64,000 bases of DNA from Larimichthys crocea (lineage: Eukaryota > Chordata > Actinopteri > Sciaenidae), in NCBI RefSeq assembly GCF_000972845.2, contig NC_040029.1, forward strand, positions 317,421-381,420. The letters are read 5' to 3'. The position numbers and the translations under genes were made by a program. Below are positions 50,846 through 61,200 of the stretch, in pieces; positions within the stretch are counted from its first letter, which is position 1, and each line of letters starts with the position of its first letter. The notes beneath the pieces were generated by a model that had not been told where the DNA came from, made no database searches, and saw nothing but the letters and a program-made list of their open reading frames with translations.

Positions 50846-51872
50846 AGGCTTTACAGGGAAGAGAAAGTCTGTTTTTTTTTTGTGTTTTTTTTAGGTGAAA
50901 AGAAATGTGAGGAGGATGTGATCTTCCTCCGGGCTTCCATCTTGACCCACCAAACAGCTTGTTTGAACAACAACAACAACAAGTTCTGCCCTCTCCTTCG
51001 ATCGTTTTACCTGGCTGCCAATTTCTTCTGGCCAACTTTTGAAAGAAGAAAGATTCCTATCGAACGAGGCGGATTGATTTCAGCCAGGTTCCTTTCTCTA
51101 AAGAACACCTCTGTGTACTTCCTCACAAACCATGAATCAACATACGACACAATGCCTTTTTTTTTTTAGTATTATTATTATTATCGGCGCCTCCTGTTAC
51201 TTTCTTTTCTCTAATCCATATTTATGTAGGTCTGATTCATACAATGGAGCTTGGCAAGTTGAAGCCAAGAAGTAACTTCTTTATAAGTTCGCAGGCTTTT
51301 TGTTTGGTCCGCCTTGCTTTTCAGCCCACTCCACCTGGCAGGACCGCATGTGAATACGGTGGAAAAAAAAAAAATCAGGCATGGTGCGACTGCCCGTGGT
51401 GGGAAAGGGCAAAAGAAATCACTTCCTCCCACACACTTTGACGGTGGATAGCGGCTACTTATCTCCCACCTCCAACACTCTTTTGCCTCAAAGCCTTCCC
51501 CGCTCCCTCTACCTTTTTCACATAAAAGCTTTGCCAGTTTGAATCCATTCACCTCCTATTTTTCTGTTCTCCCGAGCACATGTTAGACCTCGACGCTCCT
51601 CCCAGTGTGTCTCCTGCTCCCCTGGCTGTTAGCTCCACGCTGAGTGGGTTGGCAGGAGAGAAGAGGCGAGCCAGCGGGAGGCGGGCCGGGGCCTGCCAGA
51701 GTGCGTTGCCACCCTACCGAGCCACTGGCACCGGTGTTATGGCTGAGTGTTCATATAGCGTTCAGAGAGGGACAATGGTGGAGGAGGCGGAGGCGTCACC
51801 GTCGGGTCAGGGAGTCAGTCACCATATGGACAAAATGGACTGAACAACAAACAGAAACCCTCCTGCTGCCTC

Positions 51873-51875
<3 letters not shown>

Positions 51876-51908
<33 letters not shown>
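51876..51908. repeat. CA tract, (UG)n in the transcript, 27 nt after the first Ig1 exon donor
   Basis: This is (AC)16 on the plus strand. In the pre-mRNA it is a (GU) tract starting 27 nt downstream of the 51936 exon donor. It is shortened in the second copy (about 58932-58950). Confidence 0.93.
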
Positions 51909-51909
<1 letters not shown>

Positions 51910-51935
51910 CCACGCCGGCGTTTGTGGATTCCTAC

Positions 51936-52010
51936 CTATGCAGATGAAAAACTTGGACTCTCCGACACTTAAATCCACTTTGTTCAAGGATATGGACACC
52001 TGCAGGGCGG
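51936..52010 (-). CDS. ncam2: ncam2 coding exon: start of Ig domain 1
   Basis: This 75-bp exon has acceptor TCTCTTACAG above 52010 and donor CATAG|GTAGGA at 51936/51935. Two bases complete Ala from the signal-peptide exon. It then reads [20 protein letters not shown] through FICI (24 codons) plus G of the next Ala, so both borders are phase 1. It encodes the mature N-terminus and the first Ig1 cysteine. Mammalian NCAM2 is nearly identical ([20 protein letters not shown]). Because it is symmetric and a multiple of three, its skipping or duplication would keep the frame. A damaged duplicate lies at 58978-59049. Confidence 0.96.
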
Positions 52011-53079
52011 CTGTAAGAGAGAACAGAGAGGGAAACGGTTTAGTTATTACAGTCTTAAAGCACAGAAAACACAAAGGACTTCCATCGTTTGCTGACTGCA
52101 GAGACACAATGATGCAAAATTGCTTTTCAAAAAGCATAGGCGTCTTCGGTGCCGGGGGTTTAACGTGACGTAGCAGGCGCGAGGCCCTAAAAAGAACGAT
52201 CCGTACATGTTTAGCCAAACATTTAAAGTCCAAACCTTCCACTTAATACCTTCGATTAAGTTTGTTTGTGACGAGCTTTGACAACGGTACATAGGTTGAA
52301 CAACAGTTTAAGAAGCTGATAACTCGGGGAGCTGATAACAAATCGAACGCCTACCCGTGCACGGGTGCAGAAAATGTCTCTGGGAGTCAAAATCTGCAGT
52401 CGAGCTACAATCAAAGGCCATTTCTCTGTGCACGCTGCACTTTAACGCCAAACAATGGGGCGGGGAAGTTTTTGCAAAGTAAGTTTGGACACGAATTCTT
52501 TAGCATGCCTTGATGTCTAACGTGACGAGTAATGATTGGCAGCTCAGCGGGGAGGAGGTCAGTTTAAGGCCAGAGTGTCTAAGCTTCAAACACACACACA
52601 TGCTGTATTATGTAATGGATGTTTAATTCTCTCTGCAACGTTAGAAACTTAACAGCGGAGCTCCGGGCGCCTGTCAGCACATGAGGAAGTGGAAAGACAG
52701 AAAGAAAGATGGCTGCAGCATCCCCAGGAGCCGTCTGTCATGAAGCGAGGCTGCCCATAGATGGCAGTAGAGGGGCAGAGGAGAGGCTTCACATGATGAC
52801 GACGAGGACGAGGAGCTGCTGCTTCATCACTTCATCAGCGTATCTGATCATTTTCTGGCCAGCAAGCAGGCGGCTCGGGGACTCAGACGAACACATGTGG
52901 ATGCGGGATGCAGAGCCGGTAACGCTCACACGGGTCTTTAAACGCGACAGAACTCAGTGAAATGCAGATCGGTGCACAAACAGCAGCTGTGCACAGAACA
53001 CCGAGACTCAGACAAACATCTCCGCCATGACAGACTTTAAGATCACAGTTCACAGAGGAGACAAACTGCCAAAGCGTGA

Positions 53080-53560
53080 CGGTAAAATACTGTAAAATAT
53101 GAAGTCATGGAGTGTGACTGTGTTTTCCTGTGTACAGTAAAACAACATTTAAAGGGTGTTCATACAGGATAAAGCAGTATTTTATATTAGACTGTTAATT
53201 ATACAGTGAATCACCGTAATATTTAATATTTAGTCTCTAGTAGTAAAATCTGATCTTATACGTGAAATCAACAGTACAGCGATATTAGAGGAGGTTATAC
53301 TGTATTTATTACGGTCAGACAGTTTTACGGCAAAACCTTCATTTACACCAATTTTTTTAAGTGAATTTAAATAGACTGAAATATTTTATATTACAGACTT
53401 ATTTATACAGTAAAACACTGCATTTTACGGTCTTTTACCATCATGGGTTGGCAGTTTTTCCGTCATAAAAATCTATTAAAATATGGAATAAAATGCTAGA
53501 ATTATGTGAAATCGACAGTGCTAATATTACGTTTTTTTACCGTAAAAACAAATTTTTTTA
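53080..53560. repeat. 'TTTACGGTAAAA' A/T-rich dispersed repeat
   Basis: Many short palindromic phrases occur: TACTGTAAAATAT, TTTTACGG, TTACAGACTTATTTATACAG and ATTTTACGGTC. This resembles a common teleost non-autonomous repeat rich in TACGGTAAA/TTTACAGTA. The second copy is at about 60070-60545. Confidence 0.6.
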
Positions 53561-54799
53561 TTCTTTCTTACAGATTATTGTTGAATCCTGAACAGAACCG
53601 CTTCAAGAACAAGATCCGCACTTCTCTCCGTAATATTTCTTGTTTGGAGCGTTTTTAAAACCACATTTTAACGCCAGATCTACTCAAACCATGCCTGAAA
53701 TAATATGCAGTATGGAAGCGAGCTGCAGCTGATGTCCATGCACACACACGCGGCGTTTTAAACGAATGCAAACAGCGGCGTGGCGTTGATTAATCATGTC
53801 TTTTTAACCTGCTGCCCTTCCACACCACCTGCCTCTGACTTAAGGCAGATTCCAATCAGCGCTTCAAGCAGTTTAACGGTTTTCAATTATTAATTGATCC
53901 CCGTCTCTTCGTGCTGTATGTGATTGATCACGTAATAAGTTGCTCACAAAACGCAGCAACAAAAAGAAAAATGGGGCCCGGGGCTTATTCTTTTTTTTTT
54001 TTTTTTTCCTGTGCTGCCGTGAATCATATAATTAAGTTCAACTCAGAAAGTATTCAGTTGGCATTTTTAAGCTAAAACACACGGCAACAGTCCCTGCAGA
54101 GGATATACGTTGACATTTTAATGAGAATGCTGACTGGATTTGAGATATGACACGGGAGAATCTGTTTATTCAACACTGTCTCGCCTGGTGGGGACACAAA
54201 GAGACATGCTAATTATATCAATTTTCAGAAATGGAATGTGTTCACCTGCTTATTACAGAGCTCGGGTCAATATGTTATGAGCCTGGCAGCAATTATCAGC
54301 TCCAATTATTAGCACCTCTGAGAAGCGTCGGAGACGAGCAAACTAAGACAACAGACGAAACCATCGATTGCCATTTGTAATGTGTCTGAGCGGGTCGATG
54401 CCGCGCATGACTCGCCGGCGTGCCTAACAACGTAAGCGACTCGGATAGTTCCAGCATCAATTATGAAATCTCAACCGGAAGAAAAGTTAAGAGAGAAAAA
54501 GAAAAGAACCGAGGAGACGTTTGAGCCCTCAGTGTTCCAGTAAACAAATATCAAACCTCGTTTTTTGTTTGGTGCATATTTAACTTATCAGACTTTCATA
54601 TTTTCTTCTATTACAGATGTAAAGTCATGAAGCGCAGCCACGTTCAATTCAATAAACTCTATTATGAACCGCAGCTAATATTAAGATCTGCAAACTTATA
54701 ATATGACAGTCTGCAGACTTCATTACTTTTCTATACTATTGGCAAACTTTAGATACGTTCCTGTGAGATTACTGGGCCAGTTTACAGAATTTATTACTT

Positions 54800-55560
54800 T
54801 TCTACCTTTCTTTAGTTAACTTTAGCTAATATTAACAAACTTTAGCTAATATTAACAAACTTTAGCTAATATTAACAAACTTTAGCTAATATTAACAAAC
54901 TTTAGAGGTGTAACTGACATTACTGAGAGTTTGCAGACTTTATCACTTTTCTACTCTTCTTTATCACGAGAATGCTAATATTAGCAAACTTTAGCCAATA
55001 TTAACAAACTTTAGCTGCTAATGTTAGCAAACTTTAGCTAATATTGGCTAACTTTATCTGCTAATGTTAGCAAACTTTAGCTAATATTGGCTAACTTTAT
55101 CTGCTAATGTTAGCAAACTTTAGCTAATATTGGCTAACTTTATCTACTAATGTTAGCAAACTTTAGCTAATATTGGCTAACTTTAGCTGCTAATGTTAAC
55201 AAACTTTAGCTGCTAATGTTAGCAAACTTTAGCTGCTAATGTTAGCAAACTTTAGCTGCTAATGTTAGCAAACTTTAGCTAATATTGGCTAACTTTAGCT
55301 GCTAATATTAGCTAACTTTTAACAGTGTAACTGACACTTCTACTTTCTTTGAGAAGTTTAAGTTGGCTAGCACTAATTTTAGCAAACTTTAGCTGCTAAT
55401 ATTAGCTAACTTTAGCTAACTTTAGCTAATATTAGCTAACTTTTAGCAGTGTAACTGAGACTTCTACTTTCTTTGAGAAGTTTAAGTTGGTTAGCGCTGA
55501 TGTTAGCAAACTTTAACGGTGCACCTGACATTGCTGAGCCAGTTTTGCCACTTTATTACT
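54800..55560. repeat. 'AACTTTAGCTAATATTAAC' minisatellite
   Basis: It begins with four 20-bp units (54829-54905, CTTTAGCTAATATTAACAAA). It continues with 43-bp units alternating AATATTGGCTAACTTTATCT and GCTAATGTTAGCAAAC, then a 120-bp-scale repeat carrying ACTTCTACTTTCTTTGAGAA (about 55337 and 55457). Copy 2 (about 61780-62480) carries one 43-bp unit fewer. Confidence 0.88.
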
Positions 55561-57410
55561 TTTCTCTTTAGCTAACAAGCTTAATTAACAAACTTTGGCA
55601 GTGGCCCACATCAGGTCCACAGATTTCTACTGTCATGAATGGGAATTGTAGTTTCTCACATTATTTTTTGTAGTTTCACCAACTTAGCACCGACTGTAAA
55701 CACCCACCACAAACCGACTGTCCCTGTTTATTCTACACTTCGCTGCAGTTGTGGGGCACATACAGTTACACCAACATTGCAAGTCACTTTAGCTCTGACC
55801 TCCAAAATAAAGTGGTTAGTAAATCTGTTGCCTGTCTGATCGTCTTGTGTTTTTTTTGTTTATTTCTGCCTCTGTGTGACCTCTTTTGTAGCAATGTTCC
55901 CGAGTGTCAGCAATTAACTTGTGCAGGAGAGCTTCGGAGGCTGCTTTAACATCTTTTGTGACGTCGTGATCGTTGTTATCTGTGTCCGGCCTCTCCTCAG
56001 CTGCTCCACGAGGCAGAATTTGTAATTTTGAGGTGAAGAAAATTGACTTGACGTGAACAGAAATAGACAAAGGAATCACTGACACATGCACTATCCCTCG
56101 GTAGCTTTAAAGAACGCTGACTGTTTACTGTTTCTGAAGCCAATTCCTCCCTGGAAGTCGTTTTTTTTTCCAGCCTTTTGAAGTAAATGCATGAGACACA
56201 CAGGTTTGGGTGAATATAAAACACATTACAGTAATTAGTATTTTATCTCCGGCCTTCTTCTTTCGCTCTCTCGCTCTTTTACGTCTTTTGTCTCTACAAG
56301 CGAAGAATTCCCTTCAAAATATCACACACAATTATTTTTTTAGCCCGTGGGCTTATCTCTGTTCTGTGTGTGTTTAATACATTTACATACATACACACAG
56401 CCGCCCACACACGAGTAAAGATAGACCCACACACACATATATGTACGAACACACAAAGGCATGCATTTTATGTGGACATGGCTTTAATGAGGCTTTTTAT
56501 GGAGAACAGGATTACAGCATCATCTCTCTCTGTGTGTGCCAGCTGATTGGACGCTCTCTTCTCTCTCTCGATTTATCCGGATGCAATGTTTCGACCGCTT
56601 TTTTAAGATTTAGTTACGCTGACACGTGACGAGGCCTCGGTCAGCATCTCCTCTCGCCGCTGACCTCCAGTTTGAGGAGTGTAATTATTCGGCTTGTCAG
56701 ACTAAAATGAAAGCATGAGGCAACTCGAGACGGTAGTTCAACTCTGCACAACCGTGCTTTAAAATCAATGTGATAGTAAGTAACAGTTGCTTATTTAGAC
56801 GTCCGGCGAACAAGCAGCAACGTGATTTGGAAACCACCAACGCTCCCTTTATATGTTCAAGAACTCCAGAGGAACAAATATCTGACACTGAGTTAGCCTT
56901 AAACCAAAACAATGAGCTGAAAGATGCTAAAATGCAGCTGCAGTCAAATTTCTTTCTTTTTCTATGAGGAATTTTTTCTTTTTCTGACAACTGGATTGCA
57001 CCATTTTGTTAAACAGTGTCATGTCTTTCATACAGTCAATGAAATGTTTCAGCTGTTCGGTGACAGTATGCGTACGCACAAAGCCAACTTAAACTTCTCA
57101 GAGAAAGTAGAAGAGACGCAAAAAAGAGTAAACTGTCTCAGTTACACAGCTAAGGTTTGCTGGCTTTAGAGTTGCGACTCGTTCCCATCATCTTGACCAA
57201 GCGGCAACCATCCGGTTCGACCCACGTCAGGTCTTTGCCGATATATAAGAAGAAGCAGTACATCCAACCGAAATATTTTCGGCTTCGTAAGCCTATGGGT
57301 GACGTCAGTCGTCCGTTCTTTATACTGTCGTTGGTCTTGACACGCAACAGTGACGCTGACTCCCGTCAACAACCAATAGGTAGCACTGGAGAGAGTATGG
57401 TTGGCAAACT

Positions 57411-58130
57411 ATAGTCAGATATTTTATTACACCAGCACAACAGAAATCTCATGATACGAGATGTTGGATGTTACTATGTGGAGAGAATAGTGCCAATCAT
57501 TTCCATATCTTCTGGGAATGCCCCTCTATCATAACTTATTGGCAAGAGTTAAAGAGGAACTTCCGTTTACATTGGTGTGTTTGTACTTGGGAAAAGGAAA
57601 CCAGAGAATAGTGAATTCAGGGCGATAAATATTTGTTCAGGATAATGTTAGTGGCGGGTAAAAAAGCCATCACCGGGAAGTGGCTGAAAACGGAGGTACC
57701 TAAAATGGAGGATTGGGTTGAAGTGATGCATAATATTTTTATAATGGAAAAGTTGACTTCCTCAGTTAGACTAGAATCCGATAAATTTAACTGGGTTGAT
57801 TTTGTAACACCATTTAGAACAGACTTTATCTGGTGAAAACAATGGATCTTATGGACCCCCTTGGTTCTGGCATTTTAAATGTTTAAGGTTGACAAGATTG
57901 TTTTCAGCATTTTCCTTCATCAGGAGTGAAAGGACTTTATATAAGGGGAATGAAAATGTGGTTTGTAGGGAAAAATGTACTGAATTTTGTGTTTAATTGT
58001 GAAGATTAGTATATTTGTGTCTATGATCCCTGGTGGGAAGTATCTGCATGATATATATACATGGAAAACAAATGTGTGAGATGCTGAATGCTAATGGAAC
58101 AATGCTGAATGGATTCAATAAAAAGATTTA
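57411..58130 (+). mobile_element. L1/Tx1-type LINE, 3' end only (5'-truncated)
   Basis: One reading frame runs from 57411 to the stop at 57834-57836. It contains RCWMLLCGENSANHFHIFWE, then CPSIITYW, the C-terminal CCHC-like block of Tx1-type reverse transcriptases, and then YLFRIMLVAGKKAITGKWLK. Two adjacent in-frame stops (57609-57614) kill it. A 3' UTR follows, with AATAAA at 58117-58122. The endonuclease and reverse transcriptase core are missing, as expected of a 5'-truncated insertion. It lies in the stretch between copy 1 of the duplication and the N gap. Confidence 0.85.
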
Positions 58131-58213
58131 CATGTGCAAGAACGTGAAGTCTTGCGTATTCTCGCTGTTTGTACAAAGTGGTCAGCTGCTTTTCTTGTGA
58201 ATTTCCACCAAAT

Positions 58214-58223
58214 NNNNNNNNNN
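58214..58223. other. assembly gap, 10 Ns
   Basis: Ten N characters, a placeholder gap length. Copy 2 of the duplicated segment starts at the first base after it. Confidence 0.99.
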
Positions 58224-61200
58224 GCCTTTTTTTTTATTATATTATTATGGATCGGCGCCTCCTGTTACTTTCTTTTCTCTAATCCATATTTATGTAGGTC
58301 TGATTCTACAATGGGCTCGGCAAGATGAAGCCAAAGAGTACTTCTTTAAAGTTCGCAGGCTTTTTGTTTGGTCCGCCTTGCTTTCAGCCCACTCCACTGG
58401 CAACCGCATGTGAAACGGTGGAAAAAAAAAAAAAAATCAGCAGGTGGGCGACTGCCCGTGGTGGGAAAGGGCAAAAAATCACTTCTCCCACACACTTTGA
58501 CGGTGGATAGCGGCTACTATCATCCCACCTCCAACACTCTTTTGCCTCAAAGCCTTCCCCGCTCCCTCTACCTTTTTCACATAAAAGCTTTGCCAGTTTG
58601 AATCCATTCACCTCCTATTTTCTGTTCTCCGAGCACATGTTAGACCTCACGCTCCTCCCAGTGTGTCTCCTGCTCCCCTGGCTGTTAGCTCCACGCTGAG
58701 TGGGTTGGCAGGAGAGAAGAGGCGAGCCAGCGGGAGGCGGGCCGGGGCCTGCAGAGTGCGTTGCCACCCTACCGAGCCATGGCACGGTGTATGGCTGAGT
58801 GTCATATAGCGTTCAGAGAGGGACAATGGTGGAGGAGGCGGAGGCGTCACCGTCGGGTCAGGGAGTCAGTCACCATATGGACAAAATGGACTGAACAACA
58901 AACAGAAACCCTCCTGCTGCTCCAAAACACCACACACACACACACACACATGCACGCCGGCGTTTGTGGATTCCTACCTATGCAGATGAAAAACGGGACT
59001 CTCCGACACTTAAATCCACTGTTCAAGGATATGGACACCTGCAGGGCGGCTGTAAGAGAGAACAGAGAGGAAACGGTTTAGTTATACAGTCTTAAAGCAC
59101 AGAAACACAAAGAACTTGCATCGTTTGCTGACTGCAGAGACACAATGAGCAAAATTGCTTTTCAAAAAGCATAGGCGTCTTGGTGCCGTTTAACGTGACG
59201 TAGCGGCGCGAGGCACTGAAAAGAACGATCCGTACATGTTTAGCCAAACATTTAAAGTCCAAACCTTCCACTTAATACCCATTAAGTTTGTTTGTGACGA
59301 GCTTTGACAACGGTACATAGGTTGAACAACAGTTTAAGAAGCTGATAACTCGGGGAGCTGATAACAATCGAACGCACCCGTGAACGGGTGCAGAAAATGT
59401 CCTGGGAGTCAAAATCTGCAGATCGAGCTACAATCAAAGGCCATTTCTCTGTGCACGCTGCACTTTAACGCAAACAAGGGGCGGGAAGTTTTTGCAAGTA
59501 AGTTTGGACGAATTCGTTGCCTTGATGTCTAACGTGACGTAATATTGGCAGCTCAGCGGGAGGAGGGCGTTTAAGGCCAGAGCCTGTCTAAGCTTCAAAC
59601 ACACACCAGCTGTATTATGTAATGGATGTTTAATTCTCTCTGCAACGTTAGAAACTAACAGCGGAGCCCGGGGCCTGTCAGCACATGAGGAAGTGGAAAG
59701 ACAGAAAGAAAGATGGCTGCAGCATCCCCAGGAGCCGTCTGTCATGAAGCGAGGCGCCCATAGATGGCAGTAGAGGGGCAGAGGAGAGGCTTCACATGAT
59801 GAGACGAGGACGAGGAGCTGCTGCTTCATCACTTCATCAGCGTACTGACATTTTCTGGCCAGCAAGCAGGCGGCTCGGGGACTCAGACGAACACATGTGG
59901 ATGCGGATGCAGAGCCGGTAACGCTCACACGGTCTTTAAACGCGACAGAACTCAGTGAAATGCAGATCGGGCACAAACAGCAGCTGTGCACAGACACCGA
60001 GACCAGACAAACACTCCGCCATGACAAGACTTTAAGATCACAGTTCACAGAGAGACAAACTGCCAAGCGTGACGGAAAAATACTGTAAATATGAAGTCAT
60101 GGAGTGTGACTGTGTTTTCCTGTGTACAGTAAAACAACATTTAAAGGGTGTTCATACAGATAAAGCAGTATTTTATATTAGACTGTTAATTATACAGTGA
60201 ATCACCGTAATATTTAATATTTAGTCTACTAGTAAGTAAAAGCTGATCTTATACGTGAAATAAAACAGTACACGATATAGAGGAGATTATACTGTATTTA
60301 TTACGGTCAGAACAGTTTTTTACGGCAAAACTTATTTACACCAATTTTTTTAAGTGAATTTAATAGACTGAAAATTTGTTATATTACAGACCTATTTATA
60401 CAGTAAAACACTGCATTTTACGGTCTTTACCTCATGGTTGGCAGTTTTTCCGTCATAAAAATCTATTAAAATATGGAATAAAATGCTAGAATATGTGAAA
60501 TCGACAGTGCTAATATTATGTTTTTTACCGTAAAAACAAATTTTTTTATTCTTTCTTCAGATTATTGTTGAATCCTGAACAGAACACCGCTTCAAGAAGA
60601 TCCGCACTTCCTCCGTAATATTTCTTTTTGGAGCGTTTTTTAAAACCACATTTTAACCAGTTTACTCAAACCGTGCCTGAAATAAATGCAGTATGGAAGT
60701 GAGCTGCAGCTGATGTCCTGCACACACACGCGGCGTTTTAAACGAATGCAACAGCGGCGTGGCGTTGATTAATCATGTCTTTTTAACCTGCTGGCCCTTC
60801 ACAACCCCTGCCTCTGACTTAAGGCAGATTCCAATCAGCGCTTCAAGCAGTTTAACGGTTTTCAATTATTAATTGATCCCCGTCTCTTCGTGCTGTATGT
60901 GATTGATCACGTAATAGTTGCTCACAAAACGCAGCAACAAAAAGAAAAATGGGGCCCGGGGCTTATTCTTTTTTTTTTTTTTTTTCCTGTGCTGCCGTGA
61001 ATCATATAATAAGTTAAACCCAGAAAGTATTCAGTTGGCATGTTTTAAGCTAAAACACACGGCAACAGTCCCTGCAGAGGATATACGTTGACATTTTAAT
61101 GAGAAGCTGACTGGATTGTGAGATATGACAGGGAGAATCTGTTTATTCAACACTGTCTCGCCTGGTGGGGACACAAAGAGACAGCTAATTATATAATTTT

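Larger units (their letters stand above)
43436..51935 (-). other. ncam2 intron splitting Ig1
   Basis: This 8.5-kb intron contains an A/T-rich low-complexity patch (44050-44120), a decayed hAT-like element (48676-49541) with a palindrome inside (48785-48854), a complete MITE (50591-50845), the left end of the duplicated segment (from 51152) and a CA tract (51876-51908). 43450-48670 shows no gene or element I can support. Confidence 0.85.
706..52010 (-). other. ncam2: ncam2 gene body, nine internal coding exons (partial at both ends)
   Basis: This spans the visible part of a neural cell adhesion molecule gene transcribed from high to low coordinates. The product is a cell-surface adhesion glycoprotein with five Ig domains, two FnIII domains and a membrane anchor; family members mediate homophilic adhesion in axons and olfactory neurons. 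Nine exons sum to 1,337 bp. They splice without a phase conflict into Ig1 to Ig4 and half of Ig5. NCAM2 rather than NCAM1 is chosen from paralog-typical stretches: WYNPQGE in Ig1, GGHQKSM at the end of Ig4, and YSWEGNPVNISCDV in Ig5. The NCAM1 heparin-binding KHKGRD segment of Ig2 is absent. N-glycosylation sequons are visible in Ig3 (NAT), Ig4 (NVT) and Ig5 (NHT, NIS). The signal peptide exon and everything after mid-Ig5 are outside the window. Paralog assignment rests on remembered family sequence, not on a search. Confidence 0.95.
51152..57158. repeat. duplicated segment, copy 1 (intact)
   Basis: These 6,007 bp align collinearly with 58224-64000 (5,777 bp), including the 75-bp ncam2 exon, the CA tract, the A/T-rich repeat, the minisatellite and the flanking unique sequence. 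This copy keeps the exon open and is taken as the reference copy. Confidence 0.95.

Noticed and set aside
51644..52242. Long open frames on both strands around the first Ig1 exon
   Set aside because: They run through the CA tract and intron sequence. Only 51936-52010 has splice sites and homology.
52709..52960. Plus-strand open frame of 83 codons downstream of the first Ig1 exon
   Set aside because: No homology, and the corresponding frame in copy 2 is broken. It is treated as intron.
54800..55560. Regular repeats as a CRISPR-like array
   Set aside because: Units are directly adjacent with no unique spacers and the context is a vertebrate intron. It is a minisatellite.
59434..60066. 210-codon open frame on the minus strand
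   Set aside because: It exists only in the indel-rich copy 2; the matching part of copy 1 (about 52440-53060) does not keep the same frame open. No domain is recognisable.
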